Source: Streptomyces davaonensis JCM 4913 (GTDB lineage Bacteria > Actinomycetota > Actinomycetes > Streptomycetales > Streptomycetaceae). From it: a DNA stretch of 64,000 nt. The DNA lies in the NCBI RefSeq assembly GCF_000349325.1, contig NC_020504.1, positions 4,684,053 to 4,748,052 of the forward strand. Direction: 5' to 3'. Below are positions 46,409-54,186 of this stretch, piece by piece; position 1 is the first letter of the stretch, and the number at the start of each line of letters is the position of its first letter. Below the pieces are notes generated by a model. The model saw nothing but the letters and a program-made list of their open reading frames with translations, had not been told where the DNA came from and searched no databases. The position numbers were made by a program, and so were the translations under genes.

Positions 46409-46732
46409 CTAGACCTCCCTCAACAGGGAGACTCCGGTGGCCGCGTGCGGCCCGTAGCGCTCCCACGTCTCGTGCAGGGTGACACGACCGTCGTCTCCGA
46501 TCTCGGGGACGCTGTTGCACCGGCCCGCGATGACCTCACCGCTGATCATGACCATGGTGTAGCCGAACTCCAGGGACCCGTCCGGCAGTCGCCGTCCGGA
46601 GAGCGCCCCCTTGCGTACGTCGCCGCCTTCGAAGCTCGCCCACAGCAGATCGCCGTCCTGGCGGTACAGAGCGACCGGCGCCCGGTCCCCGTAGGCGGGG
46701 TTGCGGAAACGCTTCCCGTCGAGGTCAGTCAC
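46409..46732 (-). CDS. Small protein of the so-called N-acetylglutamate-synthase-like family
   Basis: The 107-aa protein (DGKRFRNPAYG, LLWASFEGGDVRKGALSGR, RVTLHETWERYG) matches a small family in Gram-positive bacteria often labelled N-acetylglutamate synthase without evidence. It has no GNAT motifs and looks like a lipocalin-like beta barrel. It overlaps the preceding DDAH-like gene by 8 bp and precedes an ATP-grasp gene by 1 bp, so it is firmly in the operon. The function is unknown, perhaps ligand binding. Confidence 0.8.
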   Translation of the reverse strand: MTDLDGKRFRNPAYGDRAPVALYRQDGDLLWASFEGGDVRKGALSGRRLPDGSLEFGYTMVMISGEVIAGRCNSVPEIGDDGRVTLHETWERYGPHAATGVSLLREV

Positions 46733-47543
46733 GGTCGCGGATCTCCAAGGTGCAGCACTTGACGCTTCCGCCGGCCTTCAGCAGCTCCGAGAGAGCCGCC
46801 CCGATCGGTGTGAAGCCGCGCTCCGCCAGCCGGGCCGCGAGGTGGGTCGCCGCCTCGGGCAGGATGACGTTGCGGCCGTCGGACAACGCGTTGAGGCCGA
46901 ACGCCTGGGCATCCTGGTCGGTCGCGGTGATCGCGTCGGGGTACCGGTTGCGCAGGAACTGCCGGCTCTTCTCGGAGAACGCGGCCGGGTAGTACATGAT
47001 CTCGCCGGGGGCCAGGACGGCCAGAGCCGTGTCCAGGTGGTAGTAACGCGGATCGACGAGCTCCAGCCCGACGACGGGAAGCCTCAGGTGCCGCTCGGCC
47101 TCGCGGTGGGCCTCCGGGTCGGTCCGGAATCCGGTGCCGGCGAGGATGACGTCGTCGTCGACGAGGAAGTCCCCCTCGCCTTCGTTGACGTGCGCGGGCT
47201 CATGGACGTCATAGCCGCGGGACCGGAACCAGTCGGCGTACGCGGGGCCTTCGGCCTCCCGCTCCTGGTAGCGGAACTTCGCGGCCAGGACGCGACCGTT
47301 CACCACCGTCGCACCGTTGGCGGCGAAGACCATGTCGGGCAGACCCGGCAGGGCCTCGATCTGCTCCACGGTGTGCCCGAGAGAGACGAACAGCGCGTGC
47401 AGCCGCTCCCACTGAAGAATCGCCAGGTCGGCGTCGACGGGCTTCCCAGGGTCCATCCACGGGTTGATGGAGTACTCGACGGCGAAGTGCGTCGGCCGGC
47501 ACATGAGGTAGTGCCGCGGGCGGGCCATGCGCTCAGGGGTCAT
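46725..47543 (-). CDS. DDAH/arginine-deiminase-fold amidinohydrolase
   Basis: The 272-aa protein has the pentein (guanidine-modifying) fold. A substrate-binding segment LPDMVFAANGATV, acidic residues in EGEGDF (122-125), a catalytic His in YYHLDTALA (H169) and the nucleophile in GGSVKCCTLEI (C263) are all visible. The family hydrolyses arginine-type guanidines or transfers amidino groups. The ATG overlaps the preceding ATP-grasp gene stop (ATGA). In this cluster it may produce a ureido/citrulline-like unit or act on an N-hydroxyguanidine; this is inference. Confidence 0.88.
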   Translation of the reverse strand: MTPERMARPRHYLMCRPTHFAVEYSINPWMDPGKPVDADLAILQWERLHALFVSLGHTVEQIEALPGLPDMVFAANGATVVNGRVLAAKFRYQEREAEGPAYADWFRSRGYDVHEPAHVNEGEGDFLVDDDVILAGTGFRTDPEAHREAERHLRLPVVGLELVDPRYYHLDTALAVLAPGEIMYYPAAFSEKSRQFLRNRYPDAITATDQDAQAFGLNALSDGRNVILPEAATHLAARLAERGFTPIGAALSELLKAGGSVKCCTLEIRDRD

Positions 47544-48781
47544 GAAAGAGACACCTCTATCTTGGTCGCCAGGTCGGTGGCGGTGTTCATCGCGTCGTCG
47601 AAGGAGGTGCCGGTGGCACCGAGGAATCCGAGAATGCTGTTGCCCTCCGGGGGCCGCTTGATCAGATCACCGGGCTTGGCGGTCACCTTGAAGAAGAAGA
47701 GCCGGTCGGACTCCTCGACCTCCTCGGGGACCGTGATCGCCTCGATGTGGCCAGGGCCGCAGATCAGACACATCGCCGCCGTGTGGGTACCGGTGGGCGT
47801 GTAGTGCGTCACCTCGGGCCACTGTCCCGCGGCCACGGCCGCCGTCGCACGGATGGGGCAGTATCCGGCACTCAGTCGTGCCATGTGGTCCAGGCCGCCA
47901 CCGCCCGGACGGGCCGCGATCTCCAGGATGTACGGCTCATCGCCGTGGAACCGGACCTCGGCGTGCATCGTGGCCTGCTTGAGGCCCTGCGCGTGCGCCG
48001 CGGCCGTGACGGCCTGGTGCACCCGGGCCAGTTGGGACTCGGAGAGCGAGGTCGGCGCGTGATGCACGTCGTCGTCGAAGGTGGCGCCCTCGACAGTGAC
48101 CCGGTCGACGACCGAGCCCAGATAGACCTCGCCGTCCCAGGCAACGGCCTCGATCAGATACTCGCTCCCGTCGAGGAAGGACTCGATCAGCAGGCCCGAC
48201 GGGCCGACGTCCACGCCATCGGCTTCCATCTGGAACAGGGACGCTTCCACGATGCCCCGGTCGGCCGTCTCGAACCGTTCCCGGAGTTCCTCCGCGTCGT
48301 CGAGCCGGAAGACGAAGCTGCTCGCGGCGCCGAGCGTGGGCTTGAGGATCACGGGGTACCCGAAGTCCTCGGCGGCGGCCACCGCCTCGTCGACGGTCGA
48401 GACGTACCGGAACCGCGGATGCGGCGCCTTGTGCTCCTCGTGCGCCTGCCGCATCAGGAGCTTGTTCCGGCTGGTCCGCGCGGCCTCCACACCGATCGTG
48501 GGCAGGCCCAGCGCCTCGGCGACGTGCGCCACCGGGACGACGCTGAATTCGCTGAAGGTGAAGACTCCGTCGAAGTCCTCCTGCGCGTGCCATTCCCGCG
48601 CGGCCGCGATGATGTCGTCGATGTGCCTGCTGCCGACCACGCGGTACCGGTCCTCGGGCCAGAAGCCGTCCGTGCCCACGCCGTTCAGTACGTGGACATC
48701 GACACCCAGTTCCACCACCTGCTCGTAGCGGGACCGGTAGTACGTGCCGTACTGAATGGCCTCGATGGCGAGCAACTTCAT
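47540..48781 (-). CDS. ATP-grasp ligase (first in cluster)
   Basis: The 413-aa ligase has ATP-grasp loops YPVILKPTLGAASSFVFRL and SGLLIESFLDGSEYLIEAV and metal-site HAEVRFHGDEPYILEIAARPGG. The N-terminal part (MKLLAIEAIQYGTYYRSR) is an alpha/beta nucleotide-like domain. It overlaps the MetRS-like gene by 4 bp and the DDAH-like gene by 4 bp. As with the other two ligases, peptide or amide formation is expected but the partners are unknown. Confidence 0.9.
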   Translation of the reverse strand: MKLLAIEAIQYGTYYRSRYEQVVELGVDVHVLNGVGTDGFWPEDRYRVVGSRHIDDIIAAAREWHAQEDFDGVFTFSEFSVVPVAHVAEALGLPTIGVEAARTSRNKLLMRQAHEEHKAPHPRFRYVSTVDEAVAAAEDFGYPVILKPTLGAASSFVFRLDDAEELRERFETADRGIVEASLFQMEADGVDVGPSGLLIESFLDGSEYLIEAVAWDGEVYLGSVVDRVTVEGATFDDDVHHAPTSLSESQLARVHQAVTAAAHAQGLKQATMHAEVRFHGDEPYILEIAARPGGGGLDHMARLSAGYCPIRATAAVAAGQWPEVTHYTPTGTHTAAMCLICGPGHIEAITVPEEVEESDRLFFFKVTAKPGDLIKRPPEGNSILGFLGATGTSFDDAMNTATDLATKIEVSLS

Positions 48782-50334
48782 GATGTGGTCCTCAGGGGGG
48801 TTGCGATCAGCGGCAGCCGGAACGGCGGGATCTCGTCGGCGGGTTCGCCGTGAAGGCCCAGAGCGACCCCGGCCTCACGGGCCTGCTCGGCCACGTCGAT
48901 GAGGATGGGTGCGGCGCAGGACAGCAGCGTCCGGGTTTCGAGCAGAAGGTCGCCCGGTTCGGCGTCGGCCGCGTCGCGGCTCAGTCGCTGCACCTGGGAG
49001 ATGATCAGGTCCGCGGCACGGGCAAGGCTGTACGAGGACAGCTCGTAGCACGTACGGAACCTTTCCTCCATCGCCGCGGCGCGGGCCCTTCCCTCGGCGG
49101 AGGTCGGCAGCGGTCCGGCGGGCCGGACATCGTCGAGGCGCTTGCCCAACCGCTCGGACAGCAGATTCCACGGGGTGACCAGGCGTTCGGACGTGATCTG
49201 CTCGAACGCCGCCCTGCTGAAGTTCGTGCGCTGGTTCTCGGGGCAGGTCAGCGAGAGGTAGAAGCGGATCAGGTCTCGAGGCACCTCGTTGACGAGATCC
49301 TCGGCCCACACCACATGACCCTTGCTGGTCGAGAACTTCTCGTGCTCGAGCTCGTAGAACTCGTTGCAGACGATGGTGTCGGGCAGGATGTACTTGCCGT
49401 TGTGCGCCATCAGCAGCGCGAGGTGCGTGCCGCCCCAGAAGTAGCCGTTGTCAAAGCCGAGGAAGTACACGAGCTTGGCGGAGTGCTCGGCCCGCCATGC
49501 CTCGTCCGTCGCCGCCGCCCGGTCACCGGCGGCCCACCAGGTGCAGTACATCGACGCGGCCATGCCCTCGGCCCATGCGTTGAGCACCTGCCCGGGCGTC
49601 TCGGGGAACGGAGCCGGGATGCCCCATCCCGTCGGGAAGGTGATGGGGAAGTCCGGCAGGGGCCGGGACAGCACTTCCTTGAACAGCTGCACGAGATTTG
49701 GCCGCCAGCCCGCGCCCTGGTTCTCGTGGTAGGCGGCGAGCTGATCGCGGTACTCCTCCATGGGAAGTACCAGGATCTCCGCCTCGCGGAAGGCCACGGG
49801 CTCGGTGGGGTCGATGGTGGAGCGGGGGTTGATCAGCTCCGCGAAGTTGTTCGGGTGACCGCACGACTCGCAGAGACCGCCCCGGCTCTCGGCCAGGCAG
49901 ACCGGGCAGTCGCCGGCGACAAGGCCCTCCATCAGGAATTCACCGGTGCGTTCCAGATACGGGAACGTGCCGGTGCGCAGGCGCAGTCGACCGGCGGCAT
50001 GCAGTTCGGTCAGGAAGTCCAGGGCCGTCTGCCGATAGCCGTCGTCGAACGGGGCGAATCCATCGATGGAGATGCCCATCACGCCGAGCGTGTGCTCGAT
50101 CTGCTTGGCGGACAGCGCGCAGAGGTCCTGTGGGGTGGTGCCGAGTTTCGCGGCGCTCGCGACCACGTACGTCTGACTGTCGTCCGTACCGGTGGTGAAG
50201 ATCACCGGCCGACCGTCGGCGCGCAGGTAACGGGCGTGCACGTCACCGGCCAGATAGGGACCCGCGATGTGTCCGACGTGCAGGTTTCCGTTGGGTGTGG
50301 GAGGCGGCGCGATGATGACCGTGGTGGCGCTCAC
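48778..50334 (-). CDS. Methionyl-tRNA-synthetase-like protein, probable hydrazine-forming partner
   Basis: The 518-aa class I synthetase core has the HIGH-type motif NGNLHVGH (HVGH, residues 19-22), a zinc knuckle CPVCLAESRGGLCESCG, and a KMSKS-like loop EKFSTSKGHV. It is MetRS-like but located in a biosynthetic operon. In s56-p1 (Spb40) and pyrazomycin (PyrN) a MetRS-like domain fused to a cupin joins N6-hydroxylysine to an amino acid and rearranges the ester to an N-N bond. Here the cupin is a separate gene overlapping by 4 bp. The GTG start at 50334 sits in that overlap. A resistance role as a second MetRS is the alternative. Confidence 0.85.
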   Translation of the reverse strand: MSATTVIIAPPPTPNGNLHVGHIAGPYLAGDVHARYLRADGRPVIFTTGTDDSQTYVVASAAKLGTTPQDLCALSAKQIEHTLGVMGISIDGFAPFDDGYRQTALDFLTELHAAGRLRLRTGTFPYLERTGEFLMEGLVAGDCPVCLAESRGGLCESCGHPNNFAELINPRSTIDPTEPVAFREAEILVLPMEEYRDQLAAYHENQGAGWRPNLVQLFKEVLSRPLPDFPITFPTGWGIPAPFPETPGQVLNAWAEGMAASMYCTWWAAGDRAAATDEAWRAEHSAKLVYFLGFDNGYFWGGTHLALLMAHNGKYILPDTIVCNEFYELEHEKFSTSKGHVVWAEDLVNEVPRDLIRFYLSLTCPENQRTNFSRAAFEQITSERLVTPWNLLSERLGKRLDDVRPAGPLPTSAEGRARAAAMEERFRTCYELSSYSLARAADLIISQVQRLSRDAADAEPGDLLLETRTLLSCAAPILIDVAEQAREAGVALGLHGEPADEIPPFRLPLIATPLRTTS

Positions 50335-50696
50335 TCGCCCTCCTCGTGGTTCAAGATGAACACGTCCGCCATCGGGCGGTCCCACCAGATGCTGTACATC
50401 TCGAAGTCGACGGCGCTCTCGTTGACGATCGAGTGCCGCTCCCCAGGGGTGAAGTGCACGATGTCGCCGGCGACGAAGGGGGTGCGTCCACCGTCGTGGT
50501 CGAGGACGGCCGTGCCCTTCATGGCGACAAAGATCTCGTACTCGTGGTGAGCGTGCGGGGTCGAGGCGGTGCCGGGCCTGATGACGCACCAGGATCCCTC
50601 GAAGGGCGCGTTCAACGCGGGCCAGGGAAGAAGTCGTTGAGCGTCGAGCCCGTTCTCGTGGACAAGCTCGTCGCGGTTGAGATGACGAATCTCCAT
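50331..50696 (-). CDS. Cupin protein, probable partner in N-N bond formation
   Basis: The 121-aa single-domain cupin has metal ligands in PHAHHEYEIF (two His, one Glu) and a later His in GERHSIVNES. In the known hydrazine synthases the cupin domain is fused to a MetRS-like domain and rearranges the O-acyl hydroxylamine to the hydrazine. Here it is encoded alone between the N-hydroxylase (15-bp gap) and the MetRS-like gene (4-bp overlap), the same functional order. The start ATG at 50696 is clear. Confidence 0.85.
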   Translation of the reverse strand: MEIRHLNRDELVHENGLDAQRLLPWPALNAPFEGSWCVIRPGTASTPHAHHEYEIFVAMKGTAVLDHDGGRTPFVAGDIVHFTPGERHSIVNESAVDFEMYSIWWDRPMADVFILNHEEGE

Positions 50697-50711
50697 CAGC
50701 TTTTCCTCAGT

Positions 50712-51995
50712 TCACGCTGCGTGAGACGGCGCCCGGCCGTTCTCGTAGTGCTGGATGATGTCTGCCGCGATCTCCCCGGAGCGGCTTGCCAGCACGCTGA
50801 GGAGCGAGTCGGCGATGCCGTGCGTGGCCTCGTTGACGCCCTGGAGATAGCAGCCGGCGGCGGTCCGGCCGGGCACCACCATGCGGTAGTTGCGGGTGAC
50901 CTCGACGTCGGCGAGGCCCAGCGAGGCCGCGAGGTCGCGGACGTGCCGGGGCATGGAACGGACGAACCCCGTACCGAGCAGCACGGTGTCGCAGCGCACG
51001 GTCTCGCTCGTCCCGCTCCTGCGATCCGCGACGGTGAGCACGATGTCGTCGCCGTCCGTCCGGGCCGACGTCACGTCGGACATGCTGACCATCTCGATGC
51101 GCTCGGTCCCGGTGAGCCGGTCCTGGTACATCTGGTGGTAGAGGCTGTTCAGCAGATCGGGGGCGAGTCCGCCGTAGTTCGTGCGGTACATCTCCTCAAG
51201 CATCTGACGGCGTGCTTCGGGACGCGAGGAGTGGAACTCGTCCACGAACGACGGGTAGAACAGTTCGTTGGTGAACTTGCTCCCCTCGTAGGCCACCAGG
51301 CCGATCGACCTCATCAGCAAGGTCAGCTGAGCGTGCGGGAACTCCTGGTAGCACGACCAGAGCATCTCCGCCGCGCTCTGCGCCGCGCCGACCACGGCGA
51401 AGCGATGCGCCCCGAACTTGTCCAGCTTGCTGATGCTTTCCGAGAACTCCGTGCTGTGGATGACGCGTTCGGCCGGCAGCGACCGGAAGGCTTCCGGCAC
51501 GTGCGGGTCACGACCGCCGCCGATGACGAGGTTCCGGCAGGAGATGACGGAGCCGTCGGAGAACGTGACCTGCCATCCCTCGACGTCCCCGGAGTCCGCT
51601 CCGATCGGCCGGATGCCGACGGCCTTCATGTTGAACTCGACCGGAACGGGCACCTCCTGCGCCACCCAGCGGAGATATGCGGAGATCTCCATGCGATGCG
51701 GAGTGAACGTGCCCGTGTTGATGAAGTCATCGAGACGGTCGACCGAGTGGAGGTAATTGAGAAAGGAATAGCGACTCGTCGGGTTTCGAAGTGTCACCAG
51801 GTCCTTCAGAAAGGACACCTGGCTGCGCGCCCACGGCATCATCATTCCGCGCTGCCACGTGACGTCCTCGGCCTGTTCGACGATGAGCGAGCTCTCGATC
51901 AGCCACGACGGCGCCGATTCACTGAGTGCTACAGCCAGCGCGAGGTTTGCCGGTCCGGCTCCGATCGCTAGCAACTCCACGTGCCGTTCCGACAC
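50712..51995 (-). CDS. L-lysine/L-ornithine N-hydroxylase (SidA/IucD family)
   Basis: The 427-aa flavin monooxygenase N-hydroxylates the side-chain amine of lysine or ornithine using NADPH and O2. FAD motif IGAGPANLAL (residues 11-20), NADPH motif VVGAAQSAAE and the C-terminal ATHGIADSLLSVLA typical of the family are present. GTG at 51995 was chosen because GGGGGAG lies 6 nt before it. As the first enzyme gene of the operon and next to cupin and MetRS-like genes, N6-hydroxylysine for N-N bond formation is the likely product; siderophore synthesis is less likely as no transporter or NIS/NRPS gene is seen. Confidence 0.9.
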   Translation of the reverse strand: MSERHVELLAIGAGPANLALAVALSESAPSWLIESSLIVEQAEDVTWQRGMMMPWARSQVSFLKDLVTLRNPTSRYSFLNYLHSVDRLDDFINTGTFTPHRMEISAYLRWVAQEVPVPVEFNMKAVGIRPIGADSGDVEGWQVTFSDGSVISCRNLVIGGGRDPHVPEAFRSLPAERVIHSTEFSESISKLDKFGAHRFAVVGAAQSAAEMLWSCYQEFPHAQLTLLMRSIGLVAYEGSKFTNELFYPSFVDEFHSSRPEARRQMLEEMYRTNYGGLAPDLLNSLYHQMYQDRLTGTERIEMVSMSDVTSARTDGDDIVLTVADRRSGTSETVRCDTVLLGTGFVRSMPRHVRDLAASLGLADVEVTRNYRMVVPGRTAAGCYLQGVNEATHGIADSLLSVLASRSGEIAADIIQHYENGRAPSHAA

Positions 51996-52091
51996 TTGAC
52001 TCCCCCATTTGCAAAAGGTTGTGAACGAACAAGCGGCGAGCATTCCCGGACGCGGTCCCGCTCCCGCACTCCTGACCCCGCGAAATCAGCG

Positions 52092-52256
52092 TCATCCCCA
52101 GCCGAGATCGTTGCCGCCCGGCGCCGCGACGACCTCGCGGCTCGACGGGCCGTCGGAGCCAGGGGAGAAGGCGTCGGCCTGGACGAGAGCCAGGGCGCCA
52201 AGGGCAAGCGTCACAACCACAGCTCGCCGAACCCGATCGAAAAGGGCGTTCATCAT
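52092..52256 (-). CDS. Small secreted peptide (54 aa) at the head of the biosynthetic operon
   Basis: This short frame starts ATGATG at 52256 with GAGGGG 8 nt upstream. It encodes a basic N-terminus (FDRVRR), a hydrophobic core (AVVVTLALGALALV) and a likely signal-peptidase site after ADA (about residue 29). A short mature part of about 25 residues ends GNDLGWG. The frame ends 96 bp before the N-hydroxylase, on the same strand, and diverges from a LuxR-type regulator gene. The second peptide gene at 58374-58619 has the same layout. A signal role is inferred; no family is known to me. Confidence 0.65.
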   Translation of the reverse strand: MMNALFDRVRRAVVVTLALGALALVQADAFSPGSDGPSSREVVAAPGGNDLGWG

Positions 52257-52399
52257 GTGTTACCCCTCTGTCAACTTGCGCCGCTCGGTTTGTGACCTGC
52301 GGCAAATCCACTATCGCCAGGCGCAGGCCACGGATCCAGCGGGCTAAGGGATCATGTTGCCGCTGACGAAAATGCGACCCCTGAACGTAAGGCGTCTTC

Positions 52400-53419
52400 G
52401 TGACGGAAACGAATAGATCGGACATCGTGGAGTCCGGTACGGCGGGACCCGCGCAGGTCTACGCGTACCTCCTCACCCGGGAGCGGGCGACGCTTGAGGA
52501 GATTCAGGCCGCCATCCGTTGCCCTGGCGCCGATGCCGAGCAGTTCACGCAGGCACTGGTCAACTGGGGCCTGCTCCAGGGGCCTTCCGAGGAAGGTCAC
52601 TTTCACGCCGTCTCTCCGGAGACCGCGCGCGAGGTCGCGCTGAGCCCGCTCCACAGGCAGATCCAGGATCTCCAGCACGCGATCGCCACGACCAGCGCGG
52701 CGTTCGACGCCCTCACCCCCGTGTACGAGACGCACACCAGGTCGCGAGGCGTGCCCGACCTGGAGGAGGTTCACTCCCTGTCGGCTGTTCGCGACCTCAT
52801 CACCGGCCTGTCGGCCGATGCCCAGGAGGAGGTGCTGACCTCGCAACCCGGAGGTCCGCGGCCGGAGGAGCTGATCCATGAGTCGCTGGCGAAGACCGAG
52901 GGTCTCCTGCGCCGACACGTGCGCATGCGCACGCTCTACCAGCACTCCGCCCAGTTCGATCAAGGCACCATCGCCTACGTGGAACACGTGGCCAGACTCG
53001 GTGCGGTGGTCCGCACCACAGCCGCGGGGTTTCCTCGTGTCCTGATCTTCGACCGCAGGGTTGCCGTACTTTCCATGCGAGGTAACAGGAAGGGCGCACT
53101 CATCGCCCGGAACCCGAGCCTGGTCGACATGGTGGTGCAGGCGTTTGAACACGCCTGGGCGGTGGCCACGGATTTCCCTGTGAGCTACGGCCGGAAGGCC
53201 ACCCAGATCACCACGAGCGCGATCCGCTCATCCATTGAGCAACAGTTGATCGAGGGAATCAGCGACAAGCGGATCGCTGAAGGTCTGGGGCTGTCCCTGC
53301 GTGCGGTTCAACGACACATCGCGGAGATCATCAAGGAGCTCGGCGCGCTCAACCGCCTGCACGCCGGTTACCTGCTCTGTGAGAAACGGCTCCACAAAGG
53401 ATCGGCCGCCTCCCAGTAG
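52400..53419 (+). CDS. LuxR-type regulator, cluster-situated
   Basis: The 339-aa protein has an N-terminal winged-helix-like part of TrmB style (about residues 18-75), a central region with RMRTLYQHSAQF (about 175-185), and a C-terminal LuxR helix-turn-helix (about 285-320, SDKRIAEGLGLSLRAVQRHIAEI). No receiver domain is present. The GTG start is at 52400. It diverges from the peptide gene and biosynthetic operon, so it is the likely pathway regulator. Four paralogues lie at 58.7-62.7 kb; the central TLYQH motif is shared by the first three, while the fourth has a variant. Confidence 0.85.
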   Translation: MTETNRSDIVESGTAGPAQVYAYLLTRERATLEEIQAAIRCPGADAEQFTQALVNWGLLQGPSEEGHFHAVSPETAREVALSPLHRQIQDLQHAIATTSAAFDALTPVYETHTRSRGVPDLEEVHSLSAVRDLITGLSADAQEEVLTSQPGGPRPEELIHESLAKTEGLLRRHVRMRTLYQHSAQFDQGTIAYVEHVARLGAVVRTTAAGFPRVLIFDRRVAVLSMRGNRKGALIARNPSLVDMVVQAFEHAWAVATDFPVSYGRKATQITTSAIRSSIEQQLIEGISDKRIAEGLGLSLRAVQRHIAEIIKELGALNRLHAGYLLCEKRLHKGSAASQ

Positions 53420-53453
53420 GCGGACCGAGTCCCTGAACCGTCCGCGTACGGCA

Positions 53454-53505
53454 AGAGCCCGCCCCGGGCACCTGGTCGTGGTGACCGGTGCCCTGGCCGG
53501 GCTCT
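53454..53505. terminator. Long hairpin between convergent genes
   Basis: Arms AGAGCCCG... (53454 onward) and ...CGGGCTCT (to 53505), each about 19 nt with small mismatches and a 14-nt loop, lie between the regulator and the YbjN gene. Probably a bidirectional terminator. Confidence 0.75.
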
Positions 53506-53533
53506 CGCGCGAGTGCGCCGTGTGCGGTGCCGA

Positions 53534-54064
53534 CTACTCCTCGTCGCCCTCGGGCTTCTCGGCGTCGTTGATCTCCTGCTCCAGACCGAGCTGCTCGACG
53601 AGCCACTTGTCGAACTCGATCGCGGCCCGCACCCAGCTGACGGTCGAGGAGACGAAGTGCTCCAGGCTGACGCCGGTGCCGATCAGCATCTGTGCCTCGC
53701 CGATCAGGCGGACGGTGCCGTCGTCGTGGGTGTGGGTGTAGAGCTTGGGCCACAGGGTGCGGCGGTTCCAGTCGTCGATGGACTCCAGCAGCTGCGGCTT
53801 CTCGTCGATCTTGTGCGGGCGGTCGTAGAAGGTCCGCACCGAGAAGACCTGCTGGTCACCCTCGCCACGGAACATGAAGTACGTGCGGAACTGCTCCCAC
53901 GGCGCCGCGAGGTCTCCCTCGTCGTCGACGACGTACTTGAGCTCCATCTGGTCGAGGAGCTGCTTCACGAGGTCCTGATCCGGGACGACGGGGCCCGCCG
54001 GTCCTTGGGGCTGCGGCTCGGGCTGGCCCCCGAAGTTCGGAATCGAGGACGGGTCGATGCTCAC
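53534..54064 (-). CDS. YbjN-domain protein
   Basis: The 176-aa soluble protein has a proline-rich lead (about residues 10-28) and then a YbjN/secretion-chaperone-like domain (KQLLDQMELKYVVDDEG, TYFMFRGEGDQQVFSVRTFY, VSSTVSWVRAAIEFDKWL). GTG 54064 has GAAGGGA upstream and is preferred over an in-frame start 20 codons earlier. From memory a gene of this type lies near clpB in S. coelicolor. Its function is unclear. Confidence 0.82.
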   Translation of the reverse strand: MSIDPSSIPNFGGQPEPQPQGPAGPVVPDQDLVKQLLDQMELKYVVDDEGDLAAPWEQFRTYFMFRGEGDQQVFSVRTFYDRPHKIDEKPQLLESIDDWNRRTLWPKLYTHTHDDGTVRLIGEAQMLIGTGVSLEHFVSSTVSWVRAAIEFDKWLVEQLGLEQEINDAEKPEGDEE

Positions 54065-54186
54065 CGTGTTTTTCCCTTCGTACGGATTCCGCCATCCTCC
54101 CCCATGCGGGGAGGGGGGTGGCAAGCCCCGCCGGGGCCTGTCAGCCTTCGGCTGACATGATCTGGCCGTTAGTAGGGGGCATGGCG

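Noticed and set aside
48778..50334. Housekeeping methionyl-tRNA synthetase
   Set aside because: It sits inside a coupled biosynthetic operon directly after a cupin gene and is only 518 aa. A second MetRS for resistance cannot be fully excluded, but the N-N bond role fits better.
50712..51995. Hydroxamate siderophore cluster
   Set aside because: An N-hydroxylase is present but there is no NIS synthetase, NRPS, acyltransferase or iron transporter; cupin and MetRS-like neighbours fit hydrazine formation better.
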